Shown: positions 62,761 to 64,000 of the stretch, piece after piece
Position numbering within the stretch: position 1 is the first letter of the stretch
Layout of the letters: every line of letters begins with the position of its first letter
NCBI GenBank assembly: GCA_963787045.1
Contig: CAWBBR010000003.1
Coordinates: 248,001 to 312,000, forward strand
Source: DATJGR01 sp963787045
GTDB lineage: Bacteria; Pseudomonadota; Gammaproteobacteria; Pseudomonadales; Azotimanducaceae
DNA: 64,000 nucleotides
Direction: 5' to 3'
Notes under the pieces: generated by a model
The model's database searches: none
Seen by the model: only the letters and a program-made list of their open reading frames with translations
Told to the model about the DNA's origin: nothing
Program-made: the position numbers and the translations under genes

Positions 62761-64000
62761 ATGCCGATCATGCAAGCCGCGAAACCATTGTTCTCGTACC
62801 GCAAATTCTGGGCGCATCGCTTCGGCACCGCGCCGTTTCTGCCGATGTACGGCGGACGAAATGGACGCGCTCGGCTGGGATTCGTGCGACGTCGTCATCG
62901 TCACCGGCGATGCATACGTCGATCACCCGAGCTTCGGCATGGCGATCGTCGGCCGGCTGCTCGAAGCGCAGGGATTTCGCGTCGGCATGATCGCGCAGCC
63001 CGACTGGCGTCAGCGCGGACGACTTCGCGCGTCTGGGCCGGCCGAATCTGTTCTTCGGCGTCACCGCCGGCAACATGGATTCGATGGTCAACCGCTACAC
63101 CGCCGATCGCCGCATCCGCAGCGACGACGCGTACACGCCCGGCGGCAAAGCCGGCAGCCGGCCCGATCGCAGCGTGATCGTGTACGCGCAGCGCTGCGCG
63201 CGAAGCGTTCAACGACGTGCCGATCGTCATCGGCGGCATCGAAGCGAGCCTGCGGCGCATCGCGCACTTCGATTACTGGTCGGAGAAGGTGCGACGTTCC
63301 GTGTCTGCTCGATGCGAAGGCCGACATGCTGCTGTACGGCAACGCCGAGCGCGCGCTCGTCGAAGTCGCGCACCGCCTCGCCGCGGGCGAACCGATCGGC
63401 GAGATCGACGACGTGCGCGGCACCGCGTTCGTACGCCGACGGCGTGCCGGAAGGACTGGATCGAGGTCGACTCGACACATCTGGATTCGCCCGGCCCCGT
63501 CGAACCGCATCCGGACCCTTACGCCATGTCGCCGTCGTCGGCAACGGCCGTGCGGCCGCGATGAGGTCGTTGGCGTCGATGCGCCGCAAGTCGTGCCGTT
63601 TCGTCCGCGACGTACGCGCAGTGCGAAGCGCGACGTCAGCGTGATCCGACTGCCGGCCTACGAGCGGTGCGCGACGACCCGGTGCTGTACGCGCACGCGT
63701 CGCGCATCCTCCATCTGGAATCGAATCCCGGCAACGCACGCGCCGCTGGTGCAACGGCACGGCGACGCGACGTGTGGCTGAATCCGCCGCCGATTCCGCT
63801 GACGACGAAGGAATTCGATGCGGTGTACGAGCTGCCGTATGCGCGCGCGCCGCATCCGGGGTACGGCGACGCGAAAATTCCCGCGTGGGAAATGATCCGC
63901 TTCTCGGTCGCGATTCAGCGCGGCTGTTTCGGCGGCTGCACGTTCTGTTCGATCACCGAGCACGAAGGTCGCATCATCCAGAGCCGCTCGGAGGCGTCGA
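62761..64000 (+). pseudogene. ygiQ: YgiQ family radical SAM protein, 5' part, many frame breaks
   Basis: A partial gene running off the window. Blocks of YgiQ (UPF0313) follow in the right order: KPLFSYRKFWAHRFGTAPFL, DSCDVVIVTGDAYVDHPSFG, NLFFGVTAGNMDSMVNRYTA, VPIVIGGIEASLRRIAHFDY, DAKADMLLYGNAERALVEVA, ESNPGNARA, DVWLNPPPIPLTTKEFD and RGCFGGCTFCSITEHEGR with the CxxxCxxC Fe-S motif near 63924-63947. They lie in shifting frames: I count about ten single-base changes, mostly extra bases (near 62854, 63014, 63199, 63314, 63435-63455, 63556, 63732) and two missing bases (near 63670 and 63768). All blocks stay highly conserved and internal stops arise only from the shifts. I think the sequence is poor here and the gene is probably intact. 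Function of YgiQ is unknown. Confidence 0.85.

Overview
The window is a GC-rich stretch of a gammaproteobacterial chromosome. This rests on three things seen in the sequence: a complete 16S-Ile-Ala-23S-5S rRNA operon with gammaproteobacterial features, the order birA-coaX-tRNA(Thr,Tyr,Gly,Thr)-tuf-tRNA(Trp)-secE-nusG that matches the E. coli arrangement, and a block dksA-gluQ-regulator-pcnB-(kinase)-panB-panC-acs that matches the Pseudomonas arrangement. From general impression of the 16S I would place it near the Xanthomonadales/Nevskiales/Steroidobacter side of the class, but I cannot run a tree. I found no mobile element, prophage, integron or CRISPR array. Almost everything is conserved housekeeping.

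Layout. (1) 1-2.3 kb: end of rpsO and complete pnp, closed by a terminator. (2) 2.3-4.0 kb: a two-gene DGPF/YCII protein plus ECF sigma factor (ECF42-like) module. (3) 4.0-12.7 kb, minus strand: acs, panC, panB, a deoxynucleoside kinase, pcnB, a degenerate NtrC-type regulator, gluQ and dksA, tightly packed. (4) 13.0-16.4 kb: sfsA on plus, then hemJ-hemL-adenosine kinase on minus. (5) 16.5-20.6 kb: a DUF6776-like membrane protein, a bactofilin and erpA on plus; anmK and an M23 endopeptidase on minus. (6) 20.6-26.3 kb: the rRNA operon with promoter, boxA elements and terminator. (7) 26.4-60.2 kb, all plus: birA, coaX, the tRNA-tuf-secE-nusG cluster, rplKAJL-rpoBC, rpsLG-fusA-tuf, and the S10, spc and alpha operons, with a final terminator after rplQ. 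(8) 60.2-64.0 kb: a class V aminotransferase, an MFS transporter and the 5' part of a YgiQ-type radical SAM gene.

How the genes fit together: the 26-60 kb block makes translation elongation factors, RNA polymerase and most ribosomal proteins. The sequence shows several of its control points: near-consensus promoters with 17-bp spacers in front of the tRNA/tuf, rpsL, rpsJ and rpsM units, a terminator-like hairpin between rplL and rpoB, and hairpins in the leaders of rpsL and rplC.

The most striking anomaly is technical or biological: acs, anmK (three times), birA, one tuf copy, rpoC, rplR, rpoA, the MFS gene and ygiQ (many times) all carry frame breaks. Nearly all are explained by one extra base, and a tRNA has one extra base in its T-loop. 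Removing the extra bases restores the family-typical length in each case. I read this as insertion-biased sequencing error, worst at the right-hand end, and not as gene decay. The best biological lead is the regulator at 9.8-11.1 kb. It sits where cbrB sits in Pseudomonas but lacks both the phosphoacceptor aspartate and the sigma-54 contact loop.
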